The notes under the pieces were generated by a model that saw nothing but the letters and a program-made list of their open reading frames with translations, was not told the DNA's origin and ran no database searches. The position numbers and the translations under genes were made by a program. Of a DNA stretch of 64,000 nucleotides, positions 26,326 to 35,192 are shown piece after piece. Source of the DNA: AC2028 sp002373595. GTDB lineage: Bacteria; Bacillota; Clostridia; Lachnospirales; Lachnospiraceae. Each line of letters opens with the position of its first letter. Position 1 is the first letter of the stretch. The stretch lies in the NCBI GenBank assembly GCA_946616365.1, contig CAMOIX010000002.1:1-64000 (forward strand). Direction: 5' to 3'.

Positions 26326-28758
26326 TCAGATTCCCAGATCCTGCAAAGTATGTACAGCATCCATGGCGTCGCTCGAATACCTGTCGGCGCCTATTTCATC
26401 GGCGATCTCCTGCGTAAGCACAGCACCTCCTACAAATACGGGACATGTGATGCCATCCGCATGAAGCGCTTCTATGGTCTTTTTCATGTTTACGACCGTT
26501 GTCGTCATAAGTGCGGATAATCCGATAGCCTTGGGATTGTACTTATGCGCAGCCTCTACCACCGCACTTACCTTTACATCCTTGCCGAGATCTATCATCT
26601 GATATCCGTAGCTCTCACATACGACTTTTACTATATTCTTGCCTATATCATGTACATCGCCTTCCACGGTAGCTATAAGGACAGGGCCTCTCTTCTCTCC
26701 GCTCCCGGTAAAGCTCTCCTGCACTACTTCAAAAGCAAGCTTAGTAGTCTCCGCTGCCGCTATGAGCTGGGGGAGGAATATCCTGCCCTTCTCATAATCC
26801 TGTCCGACTGCGTTAAGCGCAGGGATGATAGTATTGTTGATAACATCCATCGCATCTTTTGAAGCGAGTTCTTCTTTGGTCTTTGCTTTTACGACATCCT
26901 TCATTCCCTTCCGGATCATATATCCGAGGTCATTGGTATCACCGGCTCCGGCATTTGCTCCACCCGCGTTGCTCGCCTGTGCTCCCGCGGCCTGTCCCGC
27001 GTTTCCCGCAGGTGCTGTCGTCGTGACATCTCCGGCATGTCTCTCGATGTACTTCTCTCCCGCCACATCCTTGTACATAAGGAGATTGAAAGCATCGATG
27101 CAGCTCATCATACCGTTATCGAGAGGGTTCATTATCGGCATATCGAGTCCCGCATTCATCGCCATCGTAAGGAAAGTCCTGTTGATAAGCGGACGGTTAG
27201 GCAGACCGAATGATACATTCGATACTCCGAGCACCGTATGATTGCCCATCTTTCTTACTTCGGATACCGCCTTGAGAGTCTCTGCGACTTCCTTTTGCTG
27301 AGCGGACGCGGTAAGTGTAAGGCAGTCTATGATGACATCCTCTTTCCTGATACCATAGCTTTCCGCGCGTGCTATTATCTTCTTTGCATGTTCCACTCTC
27401 TCGGGTGCTGTAAGCGGCACGCCTTCCTCGAGAGTAAGTCCGATTACCATACCGCCGTATTTCTTTACTACAGGAAGTATCGCATCGAGGACCGCGCTTT
27501 TTCCGTTTACGGAGTTGATGAGAGGTCTGCCGTTGTAATATCTGCAGGCTGTCTCAAGTGCTTCCGCGGATGACGAATCAAGCTGCAGAGGCAGTCCCGT
27601 TACTTCCTGTATCATGGGAACTACGATCTTCATCGTTTCTGCTTCGTCTATGCCGGGAAGTCCGACATTCAGGTCAAGTACATTGGCTCCGGCTTCCTCC
27701 TGATTAAGAGCCTCCGATACCAGCATGTCGAAATTGCTCTCTCTGAGAGCTGCCTGGAGTTTCTTTTTACCTGTAGGATTGAGTCTCTCTCCGCATACGA
27801 TGACACTTCCGTCAAAGCGAACCGTCTTCGTCGCAGATGATACCTTGGGCATATATTCTCTCTTAGATGCTTCGCTCGGCTTTACATCAGCAGGGAGATT
27901 CTCTTTGAGTTTTCTGATAAACTCAGGGCTCGTTCCGCAGCATCCGCCGCAGATCGACACACCCTTTTCCGCAAAACCCATTACCGACTTAACGAAATCA
28001 TCCGCAGTCAGTTCATATACCGTCTCACCGTTTACAAACTTCGGAATGCCCGCATTAGGCTGAATAAGTACCGGGATATGTGAATTACAGAGTATATCCT
28101 CTATGATGGGAGCGAGCTCATCGGGGCCGAGCGAACAGTTAACTCCGAGCGCACTGACTCCGAGATTCTCCGCGACATTTACAAAGGTCTCGGCATCCGT
28201 TCCGGTCATCGACCTTCCGCTCGCTTCAAATGTCATCGTTACAAATATCGGAAGATCAGAATGCTCTCTGGCAGCGAGTATACCCGCTTTTACTTCATAG
28301 AGATCTGTCTGCGTCTCGAGCAGCACGACATCGACTTTATCCTTTACGGTCTCTATCTGTTCAGCGATGATATCTACCGCCTCGTCAAATGACAGTGTTC
28401 CGATAGGCTTTAGCATAGTTCCTATGGGTCCTATATCAAGAGCGATATAGCTGTCATTCTCGCGTCCTAAGTTACGCCTTGCTCTGTCCGCATTATCGCA
28501 TGCAGCTCTGAGCATGTCTTTCATATCATACTTCGAATGAGCCATCTTGAGACGGTTGCATCCGAAGGTATTGGTCGTGATAAAGTCAGCTCCCGCTTTC
28601 AGGTATTTCTCATGTATCGAAACGATGAGATCGGGGTCATCTATATTAAGTTCCTCCGGGATACCGCCCACTTTAAGACCGGCCTCCTGGAGCTGTGTCC
28701 CCATGGCGCCGTCAAAGATGAGCATATCTTTTCCAAGTCTTTCTTTCAGATCCAACAC
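26326..28758 (-). CDS. metH: B12-dependent methionine synthase, lacking activation domain
   Basis: 810 residues. Homocysteine-binding barrel (about 1-290) with the zinc cysteines in GVNCSLGPDE and GGCCGTSPEFI; methyltetrahydrofolate (pterin) barrel (about 315-570, GERLNPTGKKKLQ); an Ala/Gly-rich linker (about 588-615); and a cap plus cobalamin-binding domain (about 620-810) with EGDVHDIGKNIVKVV supplying the cobalt-ligating His. The C-terminal SAM-dependent reactivation domain of the E. coli enzyme is absent and is supplied by the next upstream gene, which overlaps by 13 bases. Confidence 0.95.
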   Translation of the reverse strand: MLDLKERLGKDMLIFDGAMGTQLQEAGLKVGGIPEELNIDDPDLIVSIHEKYLKAGADFITTNTFGCNRLKMAHSKYDMKDMLRAACDNADRARRNLGRENDSYIALDIGPIGTMLKPIGTLSFDEAVDIIAEQIETVKDKVDVVLLETQTDLYEVKAGILAAREHSDLPIFVTMTFEASGRSMTGTDAETFVNVAENLGVSALGVNCSLGPDELAPIIEDILCNSHIPVLIQPNAGIPKFVNGETVYELTADDFVKSVMGFAEKGVSICGGCCGTSPEFIRKLKENLPADVKPSEASKREYMPKVSSATKTVRFDGSVIVCGERLNPTGKKKLQAALRESNFDMLVSEALNQEEAGANVLDLNVGLPGIDEAETMKIVVPMIQEVTGLPLQLDSSSAEALETACRYYNGRPLINSVNGKSAVLDAILPVVKKYGGMVIGLTLEEGVPLTAPERVEHAKKIIARAESYGIRKEDVIIDCLTLTASAQQKEVAETLKAVSEVRKMGNHTVLGVSNVSFGLPNRPLINRTFLTMAMNAGLDMPIMNPLDNGMMSCIDAFNLLMYKDVAGEKYIERHAGDVTTTAPAGNAGQAAGAQASNAGGANAGAGDTNDLGYMIRKGMKDVVKAKTKEELASKDAMDVINNTIIPALNAVGQDYEKGRIFLPQLIAAAETTKLAFEVVQESFTGSGEKRGPVLIATVEGDVHDIGKNIVKVVCESYGYQMIDLGKDVKVSAVVEAAHKYNPKAIGLSALMTTTVVNMKKTIEALHADGITCPVFVGGAVLTQEIADEIGADRYSSDAMDAVHTLQDLGI

Positions 28759-29459
28759 CTGTCTCCTCCCTTTCTGATAGAGCAGATATCCTTACGCGTG
28801 CACCTTCCGCAGCTGCGCTCTGTCACAGCCTTCGTTCCTTCCGGTGCGAGCCCTATCATACCGAGCATGGTCTTGCGAGGGATGAATGTCCCTCCGTCGG
28901 TACATGTGACTCCTATCTTTCTGTAGATATCTATCGCAGCGGACAGTTTAACATTAGTCTCAAGCGCGAGGTCTCCGTATCCGGGCGCGAACCTGAAAGT
29001 TCTCGGTCCGCTTATATATGTTCTCTCCGCCTCATCGAGCATACACTCGAGATACGCTCCGCTCGTCGCATCGAGCACACTCCCGAATGCTCCGTCCTTT
29101 GCCATTGTCTTCCTGATCAGTGTATCAGCCTGTGAACCCAGAGTAGATGCTATGATGCAGATCCTGTCACAGCCTTCGAAATAAACCTTCAGATCCTCGG
29201 ATATCAGATCTATATCAGCTTCACGGATACGGTAAAATCCTTCCGCATTCTTATCCATATCAAAGATACGCCCGCACACTCTGAAAGCATCCTCTTCATC
29301 GAGCATAAGGATACTCTTTTTGATAAGCTCGGTGATCGCCTCCCTGTCCGGTTTCCGGTCATCGTCAGGAGCAGCATCCGTACTCTGATTTCTCGATACT
29401 CCGAGATAACTCAAAGCGAGCTTTATTATCTTTTCATCCCTACTCAAGTTCGAATGCAT
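28746..29459 (-). CDS. Separate MetH activation-domain protein
   Basis: 237 residues. It has the fold and motifs of the methionine-synthase activation domain: DRICIIASTLGSQADTLIRK, SGAYLECMLDEAE, FRFAPGYGDLALETN (the SAM-binding RxxPGY-type motif), and a C-terminal Cys cluster (ERSCGRCTRKDIC). It is inferred to bind SAM and reductively remethylate oxidised cobalamin in the adjacent MetH. Its start lies 20 bases inside the upstream gene and its end overlaps metH, suggesting translational coupling. Confidence 0.9.
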   Translation of the reverse strand: MHSNLSRDEKIIKLALSYLGVSRNQSTDAAPDDDRKPDREAITELIKKSILMLDEEDAFRVCGRIFDMDKNAEGFYRIREADIDLISEDLKVYFEGCDRICIIASTLGSQADTLIRKTMAKDGAFGSVLDATSGAYLECMLDEAERTYISGPRTFRFAPGYGDLALETNVKLSAAIDIYRKIGVTCTDGGTFIPRKTMLGMIGLAPEGTKAVTERSCGRCTRKDICSIRKGGDRCWI

Positions 29460-30621
29460 AGATCATGTAATATCCCTGACCCATATCGGTCAGCATTATC
29501 CTTATCGTTTCATCCTGTCTCGAATAGTCGACTTCCTCTCCGCCTCTCATTGCATAGCAGTGATAGGTGAGATCTATGCTGCAACAATTGCCTGCCCATC
29601 TGACCGGATCATATTCCTTTATTATCTCCACTCTCGTATTGGAGTGTACGGTTGCCCATGATATACCGTCGATATTGGATGCGTGAAGCGAATTGGCTGC
29701 GGGCGATCCCGGCCAGGTATAGCTGAGAGCTGCGCTCAAATGCTCGGCAAGTCCGTTCCTTCCGTAAGTCAGATATACGAGATAGCTCTCCAGAAATTTC
29801 TTCGAAAAGTTCCTGATCTTTCCGTCCAGCACTTCATCGGGAGCTATACGGAGGTATTCTTTGTCGGAGTTTACATTGCTGACCAACCCTGTATCTTCGC
29901 CGTCTTCCGCGATGTTCCTCGGATCGTAATCGATCGCATTTCCGTCCGCATCGGTGATCTCGAGTTTTAATTCTTCGAGCATCCCGCTCACTTTTATATT
30001 CTTGTACAGTATCTCATCCTTCAGGACCTCGGAGTATTTCCAAGTCGCATTCTCCTTATCGTAAGGGAAAAAGCTGATATCCTTCTCGGCGATGTACTTA
30101 TCGTCTATCTCATTTCCTCCGAGCTTTACGGTGTAGTCCATGGGCACGGTAACCGATATTTCTTCGCTTCCGCCCGCAAAACACTGTTCTTCTTTTACGC
30201 TCCACTCAAGGTCCTTGCCTTCAAGGGTTACGACCAACGTCTTTTCACCGTCGAGGTCCATTCTGTATGCGGGGTTCTCATCGGTGTATGATCTGTCCTT
30301 GTAATACTCTCTCTCTGCATTTGCCAGCTTGTCCGTGAAATACTTTTCCGCATTCTCCAGACTGTCGAACTTATCCTTGCCGTCGCCGTACCAGAGCTCG
30401 GCCAGATGCTCGGGAGTTACCTCATCCGCATATCCTTCAAAGAAAAGCTGCGGTGCACGCTTCAGATCCTCCGCATATTTTTCCGCTTTCATCTGCTCAT
30501 CCTGTGCAGACTGATATTTGACCATGTTGAGGAAAAGATATGCTATGACGGACAGCGATATCAGCACGAGGATCTCTATATATACTCTGAATACCTTCTT
30601 TGACACCGTTCCCGTCATCAT
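29440..30621 (-). CDS. Uncharacterised membrane-anchored protein
   Basis: 393 residues. One N-terminal membrane segment (about 10-31, VYIEILVLISLSVIAYLFL) is followed by a long extracytoplasmic region rich in Asp, Glu and Lys. Recurring beta patterns include LDGEKTLVVTLEGKDLEWS and VTVPMDYTVKLGGNEID. No known catalytic motif was recognised. It overlaps its neighbours by 4 and 20 bases, placing it in a four-gene operon with a NAGPA-domain protein and the MetH pair, so an envelope function not obviously linked to methionine. Confidence 0.7.
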   Translation of the reverse strand: MMTGTVSKKVFRVYIEILVLISLSVIAYLFLNMVKYQSAQDEQMKAEKYAEDLKRAPQLFFEGYADEVTPEHLAELWYGDGKDKFDSLENAEKYFTDKLANAEREYYKDRSYTDENPAYRMDLDGEKTLVVTLEGKDLEWSVKEEQCFAGGSEEISVTVPMDYTVKLGGNEIDDKYIAEKDISFFPYDKENATWKYSEVLKDEILYKNIKVSGMLEELKLEITDADGNAIDYDPRNIAEDGEDTGLVSNVNSDKEYLRIAPDEVLDGKIRNFSKKFLESYLVYLTYGRNGLAEHLSAALSYTWPGSPAANSLHASNIDGISWATVHSNTRVEIIKEYDPVRWAGNCCSIDLTYHCYAMRGGEEVDYSRQDETIRIMLTDMGQGYYMIYAFELE

Positions 30622-31709
30622 CTTGCCTCCGGCAGTACAAGTATCGTATTGGGAAGTCTCCTCATGCCGATGATACCCGATCCTCTGATGAGGGACTCTC
30701 CGTTATACATCATATCCGTGGACGATCCTCCGTCGAGCATAGCGGCATTTACAGCGCCGTACTCGATCATGATATCCACGAGGTCCTGCTTTGAAGCTCC
30801 GAGGCTTCCTGCATGACGCCCTTCTATCGCAAGCAGGAGCCATGTTCCGTCCTCTCGCTGACCTACAGCAGTACGGGGATTTACTCCGCCGCCGAGATTC
30901 TTAAATGCTTTTCCGTCCTGAACGAGCACGCTTCCTGCCGAGAAGCTGACTCCGTCCACGACACCTGCCGATATTGCGCTCTCCGCACTCCAACTTCCGA
31001 CTTTCAGACAGCCGTCCTTGTCTATACCGATAAAATTCCAATATACGGCACCCGGAGCTCCCCATTTGAGTTTTCCGTCCTTTATAACTATTCCGTCAGG
31101 TATGCCTCCCGTTCCGCTTCCGTTTACATCGACAAAGCCTCCGGCATTGATGCCACCGACAGCCTTATATCTGTCCATATACTCATAGAGGTACTGTCCG
31201 TAGATGCCCTCACCGTAATTATCTAGCACTCCGACGACCACTCTCATCGGATCCTTTACGATCATCATCTTGCCACGGTAATTCGGTCCCTTTACATCAT
31301 CGACTCTGATACCGTCTACGAAGCCCTCATCCTCATCGTCCGTTCCGGCATCAGCCGTAAGAGAGCCGGTCTCCCCGTTCTCTTCACCATCGGGCTCTTT
31401 TTTATATCCGAGTTCCTTATAATCATCCGTCTCGGTCTCCTGAGGTCCCAACAGAGTATCCACAGTCTCTTTGTCGAGGAAGAGATAGGGTACAAATTTG
31501 AGCGCACTGGTCTCATTACAGGAATTTACGAATATATATCTCGCCTTCTCCGAAGGACCCTTTACGAGAACGAGTATGGTTCCGACTATAAAGAGCGCAA
31601 AAACAAGCACGGTGGATACCGCATAGATAAGGATCCACTTTACGCATCCGGCCAGGATAAGTCCTGCCGACTTTTTATTCTCTTTGTTTTCTTTTGCTTT
31701 TCCGTCCAT
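30618..31709 (-). CDS. Phosphodiester glycosidase (NAGPA/DUF2233) family protein
   Basis: About 363 residues. A basic N-terminus and one membrane segment (about 16-45) precede an acidic linker. The NAGPA domain follows: VGGINAGGFVDVNGSGTG, GVSFSAGSVLVQDGKAF, NPRTAVGQREDGTWLLLAIEG and the closing MLDGGSSTDMMY. The family hydrolyses phosphodiester-linked sugars, here perhaps on wall polymers. The ATG at 31709 is chosen because a -10 TATAAT overlaps the next upstream in-frame ATG (31767). The ribosome site is weak. Divergent from mntP. Confidence 0.85.
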   Translation of the reverse strand: MDGKAKENKENKKSAGLILAGCVKWILIYAVSTVLVFALFIVGTILVLVKGPSEKARYIFVNSCNETSALKFVPYLFLDKETVDTLLGPQETETDDYKELGYKKEPDGEENGETGSLTADAGTDDEDEGFVDGIRVDDVKGPNYRGKMMIVKDPMRVVVGVLDNYGEGIYGQYLYEYMDRYKAVGGINAGGFVDVNGSGTGGIPDGIVIKDGKLKWGAPGAVYWNFIGIDKDGCLKVGSWSAESAISAGVVDGVSFSAGSVLVQDGKAFKNLGGGVNPRTAVGQREDGTWLLLAIEGRHAGSLGASKQDLVDIMIEYGAVNAAMLDGGSSTDMMYNGESLIRGSGIIGMRRLPNTILVLPEAR

Positions 31710-31764
31710 ATCAGTCTGAAAAGTGCTCCGAATCCCAAATTTTGCGCAAAAAACAACAAATCTC

Positions 31765-31793
31765 ATTATATCACGCGTTCCCCGCATTGTCAT
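31765..31793 (-). promoter_or_regulatory. Promoter of the NAGPA-metH operon
   Basis: On the minus strand ATGACA (31793-31788), 17 bases, TATAAT (31770-31765). The predicted transcript begins near 31758, about 50 bases before the chosen start codon. Confidence 0.55.
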
Positions 31794-31851
31794 TATTGCT
31801 TTTGCCTATGATCAGTGCTCCGATCCGCCTTATTTCAGACATCTGCCGTCA

Positions 31852-31880
31852 TTGACTTTTCATGGCCGAGGTGTTAGATT
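31852..31880 (+). promoter_or_regulatory. mntP promoter (leaderless)
   Basis: TTGACT (31852-31857), 17 bases, TAGATT (31875-31880), then eight bases to the ATG at 31889. There is no ribosome site and no space for a manganese riboswitch of the yybP-ykoY type. Confidence 0.6.
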
Positions 31881-31888
31881 TTTGATTT

Positions 31889-32491
31889 ATGAACATCGGT
31901 GAACTCATAATCACATCAGTACTTCTCGGCATCGGCCTTGCGATGGATGCTTTTTCCGTGTCCATAGTTAACGGTATGAAAAAGCCCGATATGAAGATAT
32001 CCGAGATGTGCATCACCGCCGGTGCTTTCGGAGTTTTCCAGTTCGGAATGCCCATGACCGGCTGGGGCTGCATCCATACGATCGCCACTGCTTTTAATGC
32101 ATTTCAGGTCTGCATCCCCTATATCGGTTTCATATTACTTCTCTATATCGGTGCCAAGATGATACTCGAAGGCATCAAGGGAATCACTCTGGCTGACAAG
32201 GAGGAAGAAGGCGAAGAACCCACTCCCGAGGATAAAGGTGCTCCCTTCTTTAAGATACTTTTCATTCAGGCGATCGCCACCTCGATAGACGCTCTGTCAG
32301 TAGGCTTCACCACAGCGGAATACACACTCCCCATGGCACTTTTAAGCTCGATGATCATTGGTATCGTTACCTTTGCCCTCTGTATACCGGCATTAAAGCT
32401 CGGCCGCATCGCAGGCGCCAAGCTCGGTGATAAAGCAAATATCGCCGGCGGAATCATTCTCATAGCCATAGGCATAAAACTCCTCTTCTGA
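31889..32491 (+). CDS. mntP: Manganese efflux pump MntP
   Basis: 200 residues, six membrane helices in two repeats. Each repeat has the conserved acidic motif: GLAMDAFSVSIVNGM near residue 20 and ATSIDALSVGFTTAE near residue 130. A charged cytoplasmic loop (DKEEEGEEPTPEDKG) separates the halves. It exports Mn2+ and protects against manganese excess. The helix-1 motif is close to the start codon, which supports the ATG at 31889. Monocistronic, divergent from the NAGPA gene. Confidence 0.93.
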   Translation: MNIGELIITSVLLGIGLAMDAFSVSIVNGMKKPDMKISEMCITAGAFGVFQFGMPMTGWGCIHTIATAFNAFQVCIPYIGFILLLYIGAKMILEGIKGITLADKEEEGEEPTPEDKGAPFFKILFIQAIATSIDALSVGFTTAEYTLPMALLSSMIIGIVTFALCIPALKLGRIAGAKLGDKANIAGGIILIAIGIKLLF

Positions 32492-32531
32492 TATACTTTA
32501 ACTCCCTATATAACAAAAAATGACTGTTAAT

Positions 32532-32588
32532 ACTCAAAAAATGAGTGGTGCATACGGAACATATATAGTAATTTGTTTGCATGATCAT
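32532..32588 (+). promoter_or_regulatory. GH9 upstream region with inverted repeats
   Basis: ACTCA-N5-TGAGT (32532-32546) lies upstream of a -10-like TATAGT (32564-32569). An ATGATCAT palindrome follows at 32581-32588. The -35 box is poor, so activation by a regulator bound at the inverted repeat is possible. This is a suggestion from position only. Confidence 0.35.
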
Positions 32589-32619
32589 AAGTCATGATTC
32601 GCATACAAGGAGCATTGAT

Positions 32620-35166
32620 ATGAAGCTTAATACCGATACAGGATACTTCGAAAACGGCGGTGTAAATGTAATGGCATTCGATGACATTTATCCCGTTGGT
32701 CATCAGTCAGGCGTATCCGTCATCATGCACGGAAAGCGTATCGCTACGAACGGCGACCTAAGGTTCGAACAGACTCCGGGGCAATGGCAACCTGTCCCCG
32801 CTCAGACGGAAAGGACTCTTGACGGATCATCCAATACGATAAATGCAGCTCTGAAATATCCCGATGAAAAAGGCAATCTTCGTGGGATGAATCCCGCCAT
32901 CTATCCCGATGTGTCTCTGAGATATCATGTATCCGTAAAGGGTGAGGACTCTTCCGTTATCGTTTCGGTAGATTTAGACGATCCCATTCCCGATGTTTTT
33001 AAGGGAAAGGCATGCTTTAACATGGAGCTCTTCCCCGGCGAACTCTTCGGCAAGCCCTGGATCATGGACTCCCGGACCGGCATCTTCCCGAGGCAGGCTA
33101 ACGGACCGGTCAAGATCCGGCATTCAAACTTTATTCACTCAGGTCATAATGTTAAGCCTGCAGATGAAGGCGAACTCCTTGGCGACAGGGAGCGTCTCGC
33201 AGGCCTTCCTTCCAAAGGAGAACCGGGTTATTCCGAAGATGCCTTTCCCGTCGAATACAATCCCATTATTGCGGATGATATGATAGCTCTTGAGTATGCT
33301 TCCGGCCGCGTATTTACTGCATGTCCTGATGATCCCTATATGAGACTTCGCATCGAATGTCTCACCGATGATACATGCCTTAAGTTCTACGATGGCAGAC
33401 TCAATCATAACAACGGATGGTTCGTCATCAGCAGCGAGATCCCTACAGGAGTTACCGGCAGAGTCCTTGAATGGAAGATCACTCCCAATTCCGTTCCCGA
33501 GTGGAGATACTCTCCCGTCATCCAGGTTTCACAGGTTGGATTTGCACCCGTTCAGAAAAAACGCGCTGTGATCGAGCTTGATAAGAGAGACAGCGGTCTT
33601 GCTCTTTCGGAGTGCAGTCTGTATAAGCTCACCGCTGACGGTGATGAAAAGGTACGTTCTCTTTTCCCGTCAGAGTGGGGAGATTTCCTCAGATATCATT
33701 ACCTGACGATAGACTTTTCCGAGATTACAGAAGAAGGAATGTACTATATCTCCTACGGTGATTCCCGTTCTGACTATTTCCGTATCGCAGAGGATATATA
33801 TGAGCGAGGCGTATGGCAACCCGTACTCGAGTACTTCCTTCCCGTACAGATGTGCCATATGCGCGTAAATGAGAAATACAGAGTCTGGCACGGACTCTGT
33901 CATAAGGATGATGCACGGATGGCGAAGACAGGCTTTATCCATTTCGACGGATACAGACAGGGTCCTTCCACTCTTACAAAGTATAAACCCGGCGACGCCG
34001 TGCCCGGACTTAATAAGGGCGGATGGCACGATGCGGGCGACTTCGATCTGCGCGTAGAATCACAGGCGGGTGAGAGCTATATACTCTCTCTCATCTATGA
34101 GGAGTTTAAGATCTGTTACGATGCGACTACGATAGATCAGGATCGTCAGGTCGTTGAGATCCATCAGCCCGATGGAAAGAATGATATACTGCAGCAGATC
34201 GAGCACGGTCTCCTCACAATACTCGGCGGCTATCATGCTCTCGGCCGTCTCTATCGCGGTATCATCTGTAGCAGGCTCAGACAGTATGTACTCCTGGGTG
34301 ACCCTTCAGCCATGACCGACGGTATCACGGGAGACGATGACAGATGGGTATTTACAGAAGAGAATCCTTTCAAGGAATATATGACCGCGGCTCAGCTTGC
34401 AGGCTGTGCGAGGTCCATGAGAGGATATAATGATTCGATCGCCGACGACTGCATAAATACAGCAAAGCAGCTATTTGCGGAATGTGAAAAATATGATCTC
34501 GATAAGGTCGAGCACGGCGACTGGGCTCGCGGAACCAGGATCCATGCTGCCGCAGAGCTTTTCCTTACCACAGGAGATGATGCTTACAGAACTATCCTTA
34601 TAGAGAGTTCAGATGCTATCGCCGAGAATTTCGGAATGCTCGGATGGCTCGCAGCGAGAGTGCTTGATAAGATCGGTGATGACAGTTTCAGAAATAAAAT
34701 GATGTCAGCCGTTCCCGCTTATGCAGATAGAATATGCAAAGACAGCAAAGAGAATCCTTACGGTATTCCCTATCATCCTTACGTATGGGGAGCGGGCTGG
34801 GGCATTCAGAATATGGCTAAGCAGTACTACTATCTGCACAAGACATTCCCTGAGCATTTCAATCGCGAGCCGCTTGAGAACGCGCTCAGTTTTGTCCTCG
34901 GATGCCATCCCGGAAGCAACACAGCCTCCTTCGCATCGGGTGTCGGAACGAGATCCGCAACAACAGCTTACGGCTTAAACCGCGCCGACTGGTCATATGT
35001 CCCCGGCGGAGTAATATCAGGCACCGCACTTATCCGTCCCGATTTCCCCGAGTTGCTGGTATTCCCCTTCCTCTGGCAACAAACGGAATACGTCCTCGGT
35101 GGCGGCTCATCGGATTATATGTTTATGGTGCTGGCAGTACGGGAATTACTTAAGACTGCGAAATAG
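32620..35166 (+). CDS. Cytoplasmic glycoside hydrolase family 9 enzyme
   Basis: 848 residues from the ATG at 32620, which has AAGGAG seven bases upstream. An N-terminal beta-rich region (about 1-320) is followed by the cellulase N-terminal Ig-like domain (about 320-410, IQVSQVGFAPVQKKRAVI). The GH9 (alpha/alpha)6 barrel follows, with the nucleophile-region motif GGWHDAGDFDLR, the ALSFVLGCHPGSNTASFASG motif region and, near the end, WQQTEYVLGGGSSDYMF carrying the likely acid Glu. There is no signal peptide, CBM or dockerin. It probably trims imported cello- or mixed-linkage oligosaccharides in the cytoplasm. Confidence 0.92.
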   Translation: MKLNTDTGYFENGGVNVMAFDDIYPVGHQSGVSVIMHGKRIATNGDLRFEQTPGQWQPVPAQTERTLDGSSNTINAALKYPDEKGNLRGMNPAIYPDVSLRYHVSVKGEDSSVIVSVDLDDPIPDVFKGKACFNMELFPGELFGKPWIMDSRTGIFPRQANGPVKIRHSNFIHSGHNVKPADEGELLGDRERLAGLPSKGEPGYSEDAFPVEYNPIIADDMIALEYASGRVFTACPDDPYMRLRIECLTDDTCLKFYDGRLNHNNGWFVISSEIPTGVTGRVLEWKITPNSVPEWRYSPVIQVSQVGFAPVQKKRAVIELDKRDSGLALSECSLYKLTADGDEKVRSLFPSEWGDFLRYHYLTIDFSEITEEGMYYISYGDSRSDYFRIAEDIYERGVWQPVLEYFLPVQMCHMRVNEKYRVWHGLCHKDDARMAKTGFIHFDGYRQGPSTLTKYKPGDAVPGLNKGGWHDAGDFDLRVESQAGESYILSLIYEEFKICYDATTIDQDRQVVEIHQPDGKNDILQQIEHGLLTILGGYHALGRLYRGIICSRLRQYVLLGDPSAMTDGITGDDDRWVFTEENPFKEYMTAAQLAGCARSMRGYNDSIADDCINTAKQLFAECEKYDLDKVEHGDWARGTRIHAAAELFLTTGDDAYRTILIESSDAIAENFGMLGWLAARVLDKIGDDSFRNKMMSAVPAYADRICKDSKENPYGIPYHPYVWGAGWGIQNMAKQYYYLHKTFPEHFNREPLENALSFVLGCHPGSNTASFASGVGTRSATTAYGLNRADWSYVPGGVISGTALIRPDFPELLVFPFLWQQTEYVLGGGSSDYMFMVLAVRELLKTAK

Positions 35167-35192
35167 CTGTTAAAAATGCGCCGTCCGTTATC

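Noticed and set aside
31710..31793. Longer N-terminus for the NAGPA-domain protein (starts at 31793 or 31767).
   Set aside because: The frame crosses a well-spaced promoter whose TATAAT overlaps one of the candidate start codons; the extension has no ribosome site.
31794..31888. Possible yybP-ykoY manganese riboswitch ahead of mntP.
   Set aside because: The space is too short and the -10 box is eight bases from the ATG.
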